Made by a program: the position numbers and the translations under genes. From Burkholderia contaminans (GTDB lineage Bacteria; Pseudomonadota; Gammaproteobacteria; Burkholderiales; Burkholderiaceae): a DNA stretch of 64,000 nt. Under the pieces are notes generated by a model that was not told where the DNA came from, did no database searches, and saw only the letters and a list, made by a program, of their open reading frames with translations. The DNA lies in the NCBI RefSeq assembly GCF_029633825.1, contig NZ_CP090641.1, forward strand, positions 2,728,001-2,792,000. The letters are read 5' to 3'. Position 1 is the first letter of the stretch; every line of letters begins with the position of its first letter. Shown here piece after piece: positions 1 through 11,748 of this stretch.

Positions 1-420
1 CAGGCGATCGACCTGGCGAGCGTCGGCCTCAAGCTGACGCTCGAGCAGCTCGAGACGATGCACCGGAAAAAGACGGGCGCATTGCTGCGCGCGGCCGTGC
101 GGATGGGCGCGCTGGCCGGCGAAACGCCGTCCGCGGAAACGATGGCTGCGCTCGATGTGTACGCGGGGGCCGTGGGTCTGGCCTTCCAGGTCGTCGACGA
201 CATTCTCGACGTCACGACCGATTCGGCGACGCTCGGCAAGACGGCCGGCAAGGACGCGGCAAACGACAAGCCGACCTATGTATCGATCCTCGGTCTCGAG
301 GCGTCGCGCGAGCTCGCAGCGCAACTGCGCGCCGAAGCGCACGACGCACTGAAACCGTTCGGCGCACGCGCTCAGCGTCTGGCCGAACTTGCCGACCTGG
401 TAGTGAACCGGGTCAGCTGA
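1..420 (+). CDS. ispA: Farnesyl diphosphate synthase IspA, C-terminal part
   Basis: This is the C-terminal 139 residues of a trans-polyprenyl synthase; the reading frame is open from base 1, so the start lies upstream of the window. The enzyme condenses dimethylallyl and geranyl diphosphate with isopentenyl diphosphate to make farnesyl diphosphate in the cytoplasm. The second aspartate-rich motif (DDILD) is visible around bases 241-280 of the frame region, followed by the lysine-containing GKDAANDKPTY segment typical of bacterial IspA. The next gene, dxs, supplies the same isoprenoid pathway, and an ispA-dxs order is common in proteobacteria. Other prenyl synthases such as IspB share DDxxD motifs, but the neighbourhood and the short C-terminus fit IspA. 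Confidence 0.93.
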   Translation, partial: QAIDLASVGLKLTLEQLETMHRKKTGALLRAAVRMGALAGETPSAETMAALDVYAGAVGLAFQVVDDILDVTTDSATLGKTAGKDAANDKPTYVSILGLEASRELAAQLRAEAHDALKPFGARAQRLAELADLVVNRVS

Positions 421-501
421 CGCGAAAGCCCGCCGCCGCGCACATGCTACGGTGCGTGCAACAGAATGCGGGCGCGTTTGATTTCCTACAATGGAACGAC
501 G

Positions 502-2406
502 ATGTACGACTTGCTGAAAACCATCGACGACCCGGCGGATTTGCGCCGCCTCGATCGTCGCCAACTTCAACCGCTCGCGGATGAACTGCGCGCGTTCGTG
601 CTCGACAGTGTGTCGAAGACGGGCGGCCATTTGTCGTCCAACCTCGGGACGGTCGAGCTGACGATCGCGTTGCACTACGTGTTCAACACGCCGAACGATC
701 GCATCGTCTGGGACGTGGGCCACCAGACCTACCCGCACAAGATCCTGACGGGCCGCCGCGACCAGATGCATTCGCTGCGCCAGCAGGATGGCATCTCGGG
801 CTTCCCGCGTCGCAGCGAATCCGAATACGACACGTTCGGCACCGCGCACTCGAGCACGTCGATCTCGGCCGCGCTCGGCATGGCGATCGGCAGTCAGCTG
901 AACGGCGACGACCGCTTCTCGATCGCCGTGATCGGCGACGGCGCGATGACGGCCGGCATGGCGTTCGAGGCGATGAACAACGCGGGCGTGTCGGAAGATG
1001 CGAAAGTGCTCGTGATCCTGAACGACAACGACATGTCGATCTCGCCGCCGGTCGGCGCGCTGAATCGCCATCTCGCACGCCTGATGTCGGGCCGCTTCTA
1101 TGCGGCTGCGCGCGCGGGCGTCGAGCGCGTGCTGAGCGTTGCGCCGCCGGTGCTCGAACTCGCACGCAAGCTCGAAGAGCACGCGAAGGGCATGGTCGTG
1201 CCGGCTACGCTGTTCGAAGAGTTCGGCTTCAACTACATCGGCCCGATCGACGGTCACGATCTCGATTCGCTGATCCCGACGCTGCAGAACATCCGCGAAC
1301 TGCGCGGCCCGCAGTTCCTGCACGTGGTGACGAAGAAAGGCCAGGGCTACAAGCTCGCCGAAGCGGATCCCGTGCTTTATCACGGCCCCGGCAAGTTCAA
1401 CCCGGCCGAAGGCATCAAGCCGTCGGCCACGCCCGCGAAGAAGACGTACACGCAGGTGTTCGGCGAGTGGCTGTGCGACGAAGCCGAGCGCGATACGCGT
1501 GTCGTCGGCATCACGCCCGCGATGCGCGAAGGCTCGGGCATGGTCGAGTTCGAGAAGCGCTTCAAGGATCGCTACTACGACGTCGGCATTGCCGAACAGC
1601 ACGCGGTGACGTTCGCGGGCGGCATGGCAACCGAAGGCCTCAAGCCGGTCGTCGCGATTTACTCGACGTTCCTGCAACGTGCATACGACCAGCTGATCCA
1701 CGACGTCGCGCTGCAGAACCTGCCGGTCGTGTTCGCGATCGACCGCGCGGGCCTGGTCGGCGCGGATGGCGCGACGCACGCGGGCGCGTACGATCTCGCG
1801 TTCATGCGCTGCATCCCGAACATGACGATCATGGCTGCGTCCGACGAGAACGAATGCCGCCAGATGCTGCACACGGCGCTGCAGCAGCCGAACCCGACCG
1901 CGGTGCGCTATCCGCGCGGCGCGGGCACGGGCGTGCCGACGGTGAAGGAATTCACCGAGATCCCGCTCGGCAAGGGTGAAGTGCGTCGCCAGACGTCGCA
2001 GCCGGAAGGCAAGCGCGTCGCAATCCTCGCGTTCGGCACGATGGTTGCACCGTCGCTCGCCGCGGCCGAGGAACTCGATGCGACCGTTGCGAACATGCGC
2101 TTCGTGAAGCCGATCGATGCGGCGCTCGTGCGTGAACTCGCCGAGACGCACGACTACGTCGTCACGGTCGAGGAAGGCTGCGTGATGGGCGGTGCGGGCT
2201 CGGCCTGCGTGGAAGCCCTGATGGAGAGTGGGGTTATCCGACCCGTACTACAATTGGGCCTCCCTGACCTGTTCATCGATCACGGCGACCCCGCGAAGCT
2301 GCTGTCGCAATGCGGCCTCGACGGCGCGGGTATCGCGAAATCGATTCGCGAACGCTTTCTGAATCCGGCGGCCGATGTCGCCGGTCAGGCGAAGCGCGTC
2401 GCATAA
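502..2406 (+). CDS. dxs: 1-deoxy-D-xylulose-5-phosphate synthase
   Basis: This thiamine-diphosphate enzyme condenses pyruvate and glyceraldehyde 3-phosphate, the first step of the MEP isoprenoid pathway. The protein is 634 residues, the usual family length. The N-terminal transketolase domain carries the TPP-binding GDGAMTAG motif followed by NDNDMSIS, and the pyrimidine domain carries [13 protein letters not shown] with the catalytic glutamate. I chose ATG 502 (MYDLLKTID) because family members begin there; an in-frame ATG at 466 would add 12 unsupported residues. It sits 81 bases after ispA, probably in the same operon, and ends before a clear terminator. Confidence 0.96.
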   Translation: MYDLLKTIDDPADLRRLDRRQLQPLADELRAFVLDSVSKTGGHLSSNLGTVELTIALHYVFNTPNDRIVWDVGHQTYPHKILTGRRDQMHSLRQQDGISGFPRRSESEYDTFGTAHSSTSISAALGMAIGSQLNGDDRFSIAVIGDGAMTAGMAFEAMNNAGVSEDAKVLVILNDNDMSISPPVGALNRHLARLMSGRFYAAARAGVERVLSVAPPVLELARKLEEHAKGMVVPATLFEEFGFNYIGPIDGHDLDSLIPTLQNIRELRGPQFLHVVTKKGQGYKLAEADPVLYHGPGKFNPAEGIKPSATPAKKTYTQVFGEWLCDEAERDTRVVGITPAMREGSGMVEFEKRFKDRYYDVGIAEQHAVTFAGGMATEGLKPVVAIYSTFLQRAYDQLIHDVALQNLPVVFAIDRAGLVGADGATHAGAYDLAFMRCIPNMTIMAASDENECRQMLHTALQQPNPTAVRYPRGAGTGVPTVKEFTEIPLGKGEVRRQTSQPEGKRVAILAFGTMVAPSLAAAEELDATVANMRFVKPIDAALVRELAETHDYVVTVEEGCVMGGAGSACVEALMESGVIRPVLQLGLPDLFIDHGDPAKLLSQCGLDGAGIAKSIRERFLNPAADVAGQAKRVA

Positions 2407-2468
2407 GCTGGCGCCGCCTGCGGGCGGTGCCGGCGCGACTGGCGCAACCGGTCTTCATTGATGCGGAA

Positions 2469-2498
2469 AACATGGGCCTGCGGGCCCATGTTGCTTTT
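2469..2498 (+). terminator. Rho-independent terminator after dxs
   Basis: A perfect 10-bp stem (aacatgggcc / ggcccatgtt) with a tgcg tetraloop is followed by gctttt. It closes the ispA-dxs unit and separates it from folE2. Confidence 0.8.
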
Positions 2499-2560
2499 CC
2501 GGCTGCCGCATGACGCGGCGTGCGCGTCGTCGAACGCGCGGCTTACAAGGATTGAACAAG

Positions 2561-3370
2561 ATGAACCAGATGAATCCCGCCTTCGTGATGCCCGACGTGC
2601 AGAGCACGGTGGATACCCGCCAGATTCCGATTCAGCGTGTGGGCGTGAAGGCGGTCCGGCATCCGTTGACGGTGTGTACCGAAAGCGGCGACGTGCAGCC
2701 GACCGTCGGTGTCTGGAACCTCGATGTCCGCCTGCCGGCCGACCAGAAGGGCACGCACATGTCGCGTTTCGTCGCGCTGCTCGAGGAGAACCGTGCACCG
2801 CTGACGGTCGAGCGTTTCCGTGCGATGCTCGCATCGATGCTCGAGAAGCTGGAAGCCGAAGCCGGCCGCATCGAAGTGACGTTCCCGTACTTCGTGAACA
2901 AGACGGCGCCGGTGTCGGGCGTGCAGAGCCTGCTCGACTATGAAGTGACGCTCGCAGGCGAAAGCCGCAACGGCGATACGCGCCTGTTCCTGAAGGTGCT
3001 CGTGCCGGTGACGAGCCTGTGCCCATGCTCGAAGAAGATCTCGCAGTACGGCGCGCACAACCAGCGTTCGCACGTGACGATCGACGCGGAGCTCGCGGCC
3101 GACCTGCCGGTCGAGGCGCTGATCCGTATCGCCGAGGAAGAGGCGTCGTGCGAGCTGTGGGGGCTGCTGAAGCGTCCGGACGAGAAGTTCGTGACCGAGC
3201 GCGCGTACGAGAACCCGAAGTTCGTCGAGGATCTCGTGCGTGACGTCGCGCAGCGTCTCGATGCGGACGAGCGTGTGGTGGCATACGTGCTCGAAGCCGA
3301 GAACTTCGAGTCGATCCACAATCACAGCGCGTATGCGCTGATCGAACGCGACAAGCGGCAGGCTGCATAA
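2561..3370 (+). CDS. folE2: GTP cyclohydrolase FolE2 (type IB)
   Basis: FolE2 converts GTP to 7,8-dihydroneopterin triphosphate, the entry to tetrahydrofolate synthesis; the IB family can work with metals other than zinc. The 269-residue product has the family landmarks: the HMSRFV segment near residue 65, the LCPCSKKIS motif with the conserved cysteines near residue 150, [11 protein letters not shown] just after it, and the [12 protein letters not shown] block. ATG 2561 (MNQMNPAF) is chosen over an in-frame ATG at 2510, because an aaggattgaacaag leader precedes it and the upstream 17 residues are arginine-rich non-family sequence. It stands alone between two terminators. Confidence 0.94.
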   Translation: MNQMNPAFVMPDVQSTVDTRQIPIQRVGVKAVRHPLTVCTESGDVQPTVGVWNLDVRLPADQKGTHMSRFVALLEENRAPLTVERFRAMLASMLEKLEAEAGRIEVTFPYFVNKTAPVSGVQSLLDYEVTLAGESRNGDTRLFLKVLVPVTSLCPCSKKISQYGAHNQRSHVTIDAELAADLPVEALIRIAEEEASCELWGLLKRPDEKFVTERAYENPKFVEDLVRDVAQRLDADERVVAYVLEAENFESIHNHSAYALIERDKRQAA

Positions 3371-3399
3371 CGCCGCTGCGTTTTGTCGCGTCGATGAAA

Positions 3400-3430
3400 A
3401 AAGGCCGCTCAGTATCGAGCGGCCTTTCTG
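3400..3430. terminator. Bidirectional terminator between folE2 and tsaD
   Basis: An 11-bp perfect stem (aaaggccgctc / gagcggccttt) with a six-base loop carries A-rich sequence on the left and T-rich sequence on the right. It can serve folE2 on the plus strand and tsaD on the minus strand. Confidence 0.85.
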
Positions 3431-3468
3431 TTTGCCGGTGCGACGTTGCGTCGCGTGCGTGGCGCGGC

Positions 3469-4509
3469 TCAGCGCGCGAGCGATGCGAGATCCCAGCGCG
3501 GCTTCACCGTGAATGCGTAGTCGGCATTCGCCTGCTCGGGCCAGCGGCCGAGCCGCAATGCGCCTGCGAGCGCGATCATTGCGCCGTTGTCGGTGCAGAG
3601 CGCGAGATCGGGGTAGTGCACGTCGAAGCCGCGCTTGGCCGCGGCGGCCGACAGTGCAGCGCGCAACTGGCGGTTCGCGCCGACACCGCCCGCGACCACG
3701 AGGCGCTTGAGCTTCGTCTTCTTCAACGCGGCGAGCGACTTGGCGACGAGCACGTCGACGGCCGCATCGACGAAGCCGCGCGCGAGGTCGGCCTTCGCGC
3801 GTTCGAGGGCTTCACCTTCGAGCTTGGCAGCTTCGAACTTCTTCATCTGCGTGAGTACGGCCGTCTTCAGGCCGCTGAAGCTGAAGTCGAGGTCGCCCGA
3901 ATGCAGCATCGGGCGCGGCAGCACGACCGCGCCCGGCGTGCCGGTTTCGGCGAGCTTCGACACTTCCGGGCCGCCCGGGTAGCCGAGGCCGATCAGCTTG
4001 GCCGTCTTGTCGAATGCTTCGCCGGCCGCGTCGTCGAGCGTTTCGCCGAGCGTCTCGTACACGCCGACGTCGGTCACACGCATCAGTTGCGTGTGGCCGC
4101 CGGATACCAGCAGCGCGACGAACGGGAACGGCGGCGGCTCGTCGACGAGCAGCGGCGACAGCAGGTGGCCTTCGAGGTGGTGAATGCCGACCGTCGGCTT
4201 GTTCCAGGCGAGCGCGAGCGCATTCGCGATGCTCGCGCCAACCAGCAGCGCACCGGCGAGGCCGGGGCCCTGCGTGAACGCGATCGCGTCGATGTCGTCG
4301 CGGCGCGTGCCGCTTTGCGCCATCACTTCCTCGAGCAGCGGCAGCGCGCGGCGGATGTGGTCGCGCGATGCGAGCTCGGGCACGACGCCGCCGTATTCGC
4401 GGTGCATGGCGATCTGCGAGTGGAGCGCGTGCGCGAGCAGGCCGCGCTGCGTGTCGTAGAGCGCGAGGCCGGTTTCGTCACAGGAGCTTTCGATGCCGAG
4501 AACGAGCAT
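3469..4509 (-). CDS. tsaD: tRNA N6-adenosine threonylcarbamoyltransferase TsaD
   Basis: TsaD transfers the threonylcarbamoyl group to A37 of ANN-decoding tRNAs, working with TsaB and TsaE. The 346-residue protein starts [14 protein letters not shown], the conserved family N-terminus. The metal-binding HHLEGH motif places histidines at residues 111 and 115, matching the known ligands. The nucleotide-binding VSGGHTQ and [12 protein letters not shown] segments are present. The open frame extends 44 residues further upstream, but that part is not family sequence and overlaps the divergent flavoprotein promoter, so the start at 4509 is preferred. Confidence 0.96.
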   Translation of the reverse strand: MLVLGIESSCDETGLALYDTQRGLLAHALHSQIAMHREYGGVVPELASRDHIRRALPLLEEVMAQSGTRRDDIDAIAFTQGPGLAGALLVGASIANALALAWNKPTVGIHHLEGHLLSPLLVDEPPPFPFVALLVSGGHTQLMRVTDVGVYETLGETLDDAAGEAFDKTAKLIGLGYPGGPEVSKLAETGTPGAVVLPRPMLHSGDLDFSFSGLKTAVLTQMKKFEAAKLEGEALERAKADLARGFVDAAVDVLVAKSLAALKKTKLKRLVVAGGVGANRQLRAALSAAAAKRGFDVHYPDLALCTDNGAMIALAGALRLGRWPEQANADYAFTVKPRWDLASLAR

Positions 4510-4639
4510 GGGTACGGGCAGGGCACGCCGTATCGGGCGCGCCGCAGGTAGGTCAACGTAACCGGAAAGTATAGCAGGCGAGGGCCTGCCCCCGCTGGCA
4601 GCGGCCCGGGCCGGATGCCGGGCAGGTACAATCCGCGCC

Positions 4640-5860
4640 ATGGAAACTTATGACATCGCCGTGATCGGCGCGGGCGCTGCCGGAATGATGAGCGCCGCGG
4701 TCGCCGGGCAGCTCGGCCGCCGCGTCGTGCTGATCGATCACGCGCCGCGGCTCGCCGAGAAGATCCGCATCTCGGGCGGCGGCCGCTGCAACTTCACGAA
4801 CCTGTACGCCGGCCCCGACAACTATCTGTCGTCGAATCCGCATTTCGCGCGCTCGGCGCTGGCGCGCTATACGCCGCGCGACTTCCTCGGGCTGCTCAAG
4901 CGCCATCACGTGACCTGGCACGAAAAGCACAAGGGCCAGCTCTTTTGCGACCACGGCAGCGACGCGATCATCGACGTGCTGAAGCACGAGTGCGACGCGG
5001 GCGGTATCGCGTGGCGCCGGCCCGTCGTCGTCGACGCGGTGCGCCACGCGCCGTCCGACGGCTTCACGCTCGACACGCAGCAGGCCGGGCCGATCCGTGC
5101 GCGCGCGCTGATCATCGCGACCGGCGGCCTGTCGATCCCGAAGATCGGCGCGACGGACTTCGGCTACCGGATCGCCAAGCAGTTCGGCCACAAGCTCATC
5201 GATACGCGGCCCGCGCTCGTGCCGTTGACGTTCGCGCAGCAGGACTGGGAGCCGTTCGCGGCGTTGTCCGGCGTATCGCTCGAGGTGCGCGTCTCGACCG
5301 GCGACAAGAAGCGCGGCGGCGAATTCGTCGAGGACCTGCTGCTGACCCATCGCGGCCTGTCCGGGCCCGGGATCCTGCAGATCTCGAGCTACTGGCAGCC
5401 CGGCGACCCGATCCGCGTCGATCTGCTGCCGCAGCGCGACACGGTGGCCGACCTGCTCGACGCGAAGCGCACGTCAAAGCGCCAGATCGGTTCGCTGCTC
5501 GCCGACTGGGTGCCGTCGCGCCTCGCGCATGCGTGGCTCGACACCCACCGCGTCGCGGCCGACGCGCGGCTCGCGGACCTGCCCGACAAGACGCTGCGCC
5601 AGATCGGCGACGCGCTGTCCGGCTGGACGCTGACGCCGAACGGCACCGAGGGCTACAAGAAGGCCGAAGTGACGAAGGGCGGGGTCGATACGCGCGACCT
5701 GTCGTCGGCGACGATGATGAGTGCGCGCGTACCGGGGCTGTTCTTCGTCGGCGAGGCGGTGGACGTGACGGGCTGGCTCGGCGGCTACAACTTCCAGTGG
5801 GCATGGGCGTCCGGCGCGGCGGCCGGACAGGCGGCGGCCGAGTATGCGCGCGGCGCCTGA
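4640..5860 (+). CDS. HI0933/BaiN-family flavoprotein (NAD(P)/FAD-dependent oxidoreductase)
   Basis: This 406-residue protein belongs to the HI0933-like family, sometimes labelled aminoacetone oxidase family FAD-binding enzyme. The N-terminal dinucleotide-binding motif [10 protein letters not shown] lies at about residues 10-19. The family motif GGGRCNFTN follows near residue 50, and the C-terminal FAD signature [17 protein letters not shown] lies near residue 370. The substrate is unknown; members are cytoplasmic reductases of uncertain role, and BaiN acts on bile-acid intermediates in gut bacteria, a role not implied here. The gene is divergent from tsaD with 130 bases between starts. Confidence 0.9.
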   Translation: METYDIAVIGAGAAGMMSAAVAGQLGRRVVLIDHAPRLAEKIRISGGGRCNFTNLYAGPDNYLSSNPHFARSALARYTPRDFLGLLKRHHVTWHEKHKGQLFCDHGSDAIIDVLKHECDAGGIAWRRPVVVDAVRHAPSDGFTLDTQQAGPIRARALIIATGGLSIPKIGATDFGYRIAKQFGHKLIDTRPALVPLTFAQQDWEPFAALSGVSLEVRVSTGDKKRGGEFVEDLLLTHRGLSGPGILQISSYWQPGDPIRVDLLPQRDTVADLLDAKRTSKRQIGSLLADWVPSRLAHAWLDTHRVAADARLADLPDKTLRQIGDALSGWTLTPNGTEGYKKAEVTKGGVDTRDLSSATMMSARVPGLFFVGEAVDVTGWLGGYNFQWAWASGAAAGQAAAEYARGA

Positions 5861-5922
5861 CGAGACCGGGCCGACGCCGTTTTGACGGGACCAGTCCCCG
5901 TGCCTTTAGGCAATCGCTCTGC

Positions 5923-5928
5923 TATACT
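5923..5928 (+). promoter_or_regulatory. Likely -10 element of rpsU
   Basis: TATACT lies 40 bases upstream of the rpsU start codon. No good -35 sits at 16-18 bases; the nearest TTGACG (5882) is too far away. The call rests mainly on the -10 match and position. Confidence 0.45.
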
Positions 5929-5967
5929 CGGTAGTCTTTCCCTGCAAACCTTTATTCGTGTCGGATC

Positions 5968-6180
5968 ATGACGATCATTCGCGTTAAAGAGAACGAGCCG
6001 TTCGAAGTTGCAATGCGTCGCTTCAAGCGCACGATCGAGAAGAATGGTCTGTTGACCGAGCTTCGTGCGCGCGAGTTTTACGAGAAGCCGACCGCGGAGC
6101 GCAAGCGCAAGAAGGCTGCTGCAGTGAAGCGTCATTACAAGCGCATCCGCAGCCAGACACTGCCGAAGAAGCTGTACTGA
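5968..6180 (+). CDS. rpsU: 30S ribosomal protein S21
   Basis: This is a 70-residue basic protein with the full S21 pattern: [18 protein letters not shown] at the N-terminus and a lysine/arginine-rich C-terminal helix ending LPKKLY. S21 binds the 3' domain of 16S rRNA on the small subunit and helps initiation. It heads the classical macromolecular-synthesis order, here rpsU-yqeY-dnaG-rpoD. A terminator after the gene means much of its transcription can stop before yqeY. Confidence 0.97.
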
Positions 6181-6303
6181 ACGATTGGGCGCCGCGCGGT
6201 TCGCTGAGCGGCGCACCGGCGACTCCGTGCGATCAGGTGATCGAGAAAAGATCGAGCATGATCATGCGACCGATCAGGCGAGCCGCCGATGCCGGATTCG
6301 AGC

Positions 6304-6338
6304 AACCCGCTTGAGACACTGTCCCAAGCGGGTTTTTG
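6304..6338 (+). terminator. Terminator after rpsU
   Basis: A 10-bp stem (aacccgcttg / caagcgggtt) with an 11-base loop runs into ttttg. It lies 123 bases after the rpsU stop and before yqeY. Confidence 0.8.
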
Positions 6339-6391
6339 TGTTGACGCCCTTATGGCGGGCGTCGGATTCACGTTTCCTTCCCGGGTGAAAG

Positions 6392-6838
6392 ATGAGTTTG
6401 AAAGAGCAGATCAGCGAAGACATGAAGGCCGCGATGCGCGCGAAGGAAAGCGAGCGCCTGGCAACGATTCGCCTGCTGATGGCCGCGATCAAGCAGCGCG
6501 AAGTCGACGATCAGATCACCCTCGACGACGCGGGCATCACGGCCGTGATCGACAAGATGATCAAGCAGCGCAAGGATTCGATCAGCCAGTTCCAGGCAGC
6601 CAGCCGTGACGACCTCGTCGCGAAAGAGCAGGCCGAACTGGTCGTGCTGAGCGGCTACATGCCCGAGCAGCTGTCGGAAGCCGAGGTGGCTGCCGAAGTC
6701 CAGGCAGCGGTCGCGCAGACGGGCGCCGCCGGCCCGCAGGACATGGGCAAGGTAATGGGCGTGCTGAAGGGCAAGCTCGCAGGCCGCGCCGACATGACGG
6801 CGATTTCCGCGCTGGTCAAGGCCGCGCTCACGAAGTAA
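6392..6838 (+). CDS. yqeY: YqeY family protein (GatB/YqeY domain)
   Basis: This 148-residue protein is a single GatB/YqeY domain, helical and rich in Glu, Lys and Ala. It shares the MSLKEQISEDMKAAMRAKE N-terminus and the SGYMPEQLSEAE block with other YqeY proteins. The domain resembles the tRNA-binding tail of amidotransferase subunit GatB, but the function of stand-alone YqeY is not established. The location between rpsU and dnaG is common in beta-proteobacteria. Confidence 0.93.
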   Translation: MSLKEQISEDMKAAMRAKESERLATIRLLMAAIKQREVDDQITLDDAGITAVIDKMIKQRKDSISQFQAASRDDLVAKEQAELVVLSGYMPEQLSEAEVAAEVQAAVAQTGAAGPQDMGKVMGVLKGKLAGRADMTAISALVKAALTK

Positions 6839-6847
6839 CACCTGTTT

Positions 6848-6892
6848 CCCCGGCGCGCCGTGCGTGCGCCGGGGTGTCGTATTGTCTTTTTT
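6848..6892 (+). terminator. Hairpin with T-tract between yqeY and dnaG
   Basis: ccccggcgc (6848-6856) pairs with gcgccgggg (6866-6874) around a nine-base loop; a run of six T follows at 6887-6892, 12 bases beyond the stem. The gap makes it a weak terminator or attenuator rather than a classical one. It overlaps the upstream GTG at 6874, which argues against that codon as the dnaG start. Confidence 0.45.
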
Positions 6893-6906
6893 CGCTCGAT
6901 CCCACG

Positions 6907-8778
6907 GTGATTCCGCATTCGTTCCTGCAGGATTTGCTGAACCGCGTCGATATCGTCGACGTGGTGGGCAAGTACGTGCAGCTCAAGAAGGGCGGCGCCA
7001 ATTTCATGGGACTGTGCCCGTTCCATAACGAGAAGAGCCCGTCGTTTACCGTCAGCCCAACCAAGCAGTTCTATCACTGCTTCGGTTGCGGGGCTCACGG
7101 CACGGCGATCGGCTTTCTGATGGAACACGCGGGGCTCACGTTCCCGGAGGCTGTGCAGGATCTCGCGCAGTCCGTCGGGCTGACCGTGCCGCACGAGCCG
7201 TCGATGCGTGGCGGCGGCGGAGGCGGTGGCGGCGACTATCCAGCGCCGGTGTCGAAATCGGTCGCAACCGCGCTGTCCGATGCGATGACCGCCGCGTGCG
7301 ACTACTACCGCAAGCAGTTGCGCGGCGCGACCGTCGCGATCCAGTACTTGAAGAACCGGGGCCTGACCGGCGAGATTGCCGCGCGCTTCGGGCTCGGCTA
7401 TGCGCCGGACGGCTGGCAGAACCTCGAAGCCGCGTTCCCCGACTATCGCGACGAGTCGCTCGTCGAGGCGGGGCTCGTGATCGTCAGCGAGAAGACCGAT
7501 GCGCAGGGCGTCGCGCGCCGCTACGACCGGTTCCGCGAGCGGATCATGTTCCCGATCCGCAACGTGAAGGGGCAGGTGATCGGCTTCGGCGGCCGCGTGC
7601 TCGGCAGCGGTGAGCCGAAGTACCTGAACTCGCCCGAGACCCCGCTGTTCAACAAGGGCAGCGAGCTGTACGGCCTGTTCGAGGCGCGGCTCGCGATTCG
7701 CGAGCGCAAGTACGTGCTGGTCGTCGAAGGCTACATGGACGTCGTCGCGCTCGCCCAGCTCGGGTTCCCCAACGCGGTCGCGACGCTCGGCACCGCGTGC
7801 ACGCCGATTCACGTGCAGAAGCTGCTGCGCCAGACCGACACGGTCATTTTCAGTTTCGACGGCGATTCGGCCGGGCGGCGAGCGGCCCGGCGCGCGCTCG
7901 AGGCTTGCCTGCCGCATGCGGGGGACAACCGCACGATCCGGTTCCTTTTTCTGCCGGCCGAGCACGATCCGGACAGCTACGTGCGCGAATTCGGCGCGGA
8001 CGCGTTCTCCGAGCAGGTCGAGCGCGCGATGCCGCTGTCACAATTTTTGCTGAACGAAGCAATTTCCGGCAAGGCGCTCGATCAGCCGGAAGGCCGCGCG
8101 AAGGCGCTGTTCGATGCGAAGCCGTTATTGCAGGCGCTCCCCGCGAACGCGTTGCGCGCGCAGATCATGCACATGTTCGCCGACCGCCTCGACATTCCGT
8201 TCGAAGAGGTTGCGGGGCTGTCCGACGTCGATACGCGGATCGCGGCACCGCCGCGCCAGGCGCCTGCGCGCAGCGAGCGGCGCCGCGTGACGGACAGCGA
8301 AAAGCGCGCATTGCGCACGCTGGTGATGCATCCGCGCATCGCGTCGCAGCTCGACGATGAGCAACTGGCGACCCTGCGCGCGTTGCCGCGCATCGGCGAA
8401 CTGTTCGCGGAAGTCGTCGATCATGCGCGCGCGCTGGGCGACGGCGCGGAGTTCCGGCTGCTGTCGGATGTGCTGCGGACGTCCTCGAATGGAGCGACTT
8501 ACGAGGAAATCTTCCGCGAAATTCTGGACTATGATGAAAACGTCCGTGATTTGCTGTTACAGAATCCGGAAGACGAGACGGTGCCCGAGCGGCAGCGTGA
8601 ACAGGAACGGATCGCGGCGGAGGAACTGCAGGCGGCGGTGCTCAAGATGCGTTACGACGCCTGCTGCGACCGGCTTGACAGGCTGGCGCGGCAATCCACC
8701 TTCACACCCGAGGAATTGGCCGAATTGACGGAATTGAACCAGCAGCGAACCGACATGAAGCGTCGGCTCGGGCTGTAG
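6907..8778 (+). CDS. dnaG: DNA primase DnaG
   Basis: DnaG makes RNA primers at the replication fork. From GTG 6907 (read MIPHSFLQDLL) the protein is 623 residues. The N-terminal zinc-binding CHC2 domain has Cys37, His40, Cys58 and Cys61 (CPFH and CFGC). A Gly-rich linker near residue 100 precedes the catalytic core, and the Toprim domain shows VVEGYMDV (about residue 275) and the acidic FDGDSAGRRA. The helical DnaB-interacting domain follows. An in-frame GTG at 6874 would add 11 residues but lies inside a hairpin; homologues begin at the IPHSFLQ segment. No good ribosome binding site is visible for either. Confidence 0.95.
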   Translation: MIPHSFLQDLLNRVDIVDVVGKYVQLKKGGANFMGLCPFHNEKSPSFTVSPTKQFYHCFGCGAHGTAIGFLMEHAGLTFPEAVQDLAQSVGLTVPHEPSMRGGGGGGGGDYPAPVSKSVATALSDAMTAACDYYRKQLRGATVAIQYLKNRGLTGEIAARFGLGYAPDGWQNLEAAFPDYRDESLVEAGLVIVSEKTDAQGVARRYDRFRERIMFPIRNVKGQVIGFGGRVLGSGEPKYLNSPETPLFNKGSELYGLFEARLAIRERKYVLVVEGYMDVVALAQLGFPNAVATLGTACTPIHVQKLLRQTDTVIFSFDGDSAGRRAARRALEACLPHAGDNRTIRFLFLPAEHDPDSYVREFGADAFSEQVERAMPLSQFLLNEAISGKALDQPEGRAKALFDAKPLLQALPANALRAQIMHMFADRLDIPFEEVAGLSDVDTRIAAPPRQAPARSERRRVTDSEKRALRTLVMHPRIASQLDDEQLATLRALPRIGELFAEVVDHARALGDGAEFRLLSDVLRTSSNGATYEEIFREILDYDENVRDLLLQNPEDETVPERQREQERIAAEELQAAVLKMRYDACCDRLDRLARQSTFTPEELAELTELNQQRTDMKRRLGL

Positions 8779-8814
8779 GCGGCAGGGGAGCTTAGAGAGG
8801 GCTCCCCAGCGTGC

Positions 8815-8820
8815 TATAAT
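8815..8820 (+). promoter_or_regulatory. -10 element upstream of rpoD
   Basis: A perfect TATAAT lies 46 bases before the rpoD ATG, within the dnaG-rpoD gap. The -35 position at 17-base spacing (TTAGAG, 8792-8797) is a poor match. It suggests rpoD has a promoter of its own in addition to readthrough, and that translation begins at 8867. Confidence 0.6.
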
Positions 8821-8866
8821 ATAAGGTTTCCAGCGGTTTGTTTTCCAAGCAAAGGCGAGAATCGCG

Positions 8867-11287
<2,421 letters not shown>

Positions 11288-11307
11288 TTTCCAGCGTCTC
11301 TTGCGAA

Positions 11308-11350
11308 CGCCGCCGGTATCCGCGTGATGCCGGTGGCGTTTCTCTCCTTT
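11308..11350 (+). terminator. Terminator after rpoD
   Basis: cgccgccggtatc (11308-11320) pairs with gatgccggtggcg (11326-11338), with two G-U pairs, around a cgcgt loop; a pyrimidine-rich tail with TTT runs follows. Confidence 0.65.
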
Positions 11351-11355
11351 GTTGT

Positions 11356-11361
11356 TACAAT
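11356..11361 (+). promoter_or_regulatory. Possible -10 of the tRNA-Ile gene
   Basis: TACAAT lies 54 bases before the mature tRNA 5' end and just after the rpoD terminator. No convincing -35 is visible. Confidence 0.35.
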
Positions 11362-11414
11362 GCCGGCCCGGCTTCTTCGTCGGGGCAGCGTGTGACACGC
11401 TTCGCTTCTCATCA

Positions 11415-11490
11415 GGGCTTGTAGCTCAGCGGTTAGAGCAGTCGACTCATAATCGATTGGTCGCGGGTTCGAACCCCGCCGGGCCCACCA
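11415..11490 (+). tRNA. ileX: tRNA-Ile (CAU anticodon, lysidine type)
   Basis: A complete 76-base cloverleaf with encoded CCA. The acceptor stem pairs gggcttg with cgggccc (two G-U), the D arm reads gctcagcggttagagc, the anticodon loop is ctcataa (CAT anticodon), and the T arm is gcgggttcgaaccccgc. CAU could mean Met or Ile2. The D and anticodon arms closely match the E. coli minor tRNA-Ile2 pattern (GACTCATAATCG followed by TTGGTCGC), so I call it the AUA-reading tRNA whose C34 is changed to lysidine by TilS. Confidence 0.9.
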
Positions 11491-11521
11491 GATTTCATGC
11501 GCGCGTTCGCGTAGCATGCCG

Positions 11522-11558
11522 AAAACCCGCGATGGCTTCATGCGTCGCGGGTTTTTCT
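11522..11558 (+). terminator. Terminator after tRNA-Ile
   Basis: An 11-bp stem (aaaacccgcga / tcgcgggtttt) with a 12-base loop runs into tttttcttt. Confidence 0.8.
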
Positions 11559-11748
11559 TTGCGGGCACGCGTGACCCATGTGGTGATCAGGAAGTACCGA
11601 GAGGGTGCCGCGCGACCGTCAATCGAAGTATGCTGTAGCGCGGCCGTTCCACGCGCGACACCGGTTGCGGCCGAAGGAAAACCAGACAGCCCCGCGATCC
11701 ATCCGGCGGCGAAAATAAACAGCTTCGGCCGGGAGTGGGACGGCAATC

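Noticed and set aside
11415..11490. tRNA gene as an integration site for a genomic island
   Set aside because: No integrase and no repeated 3' end of the tRNA seen nearby.
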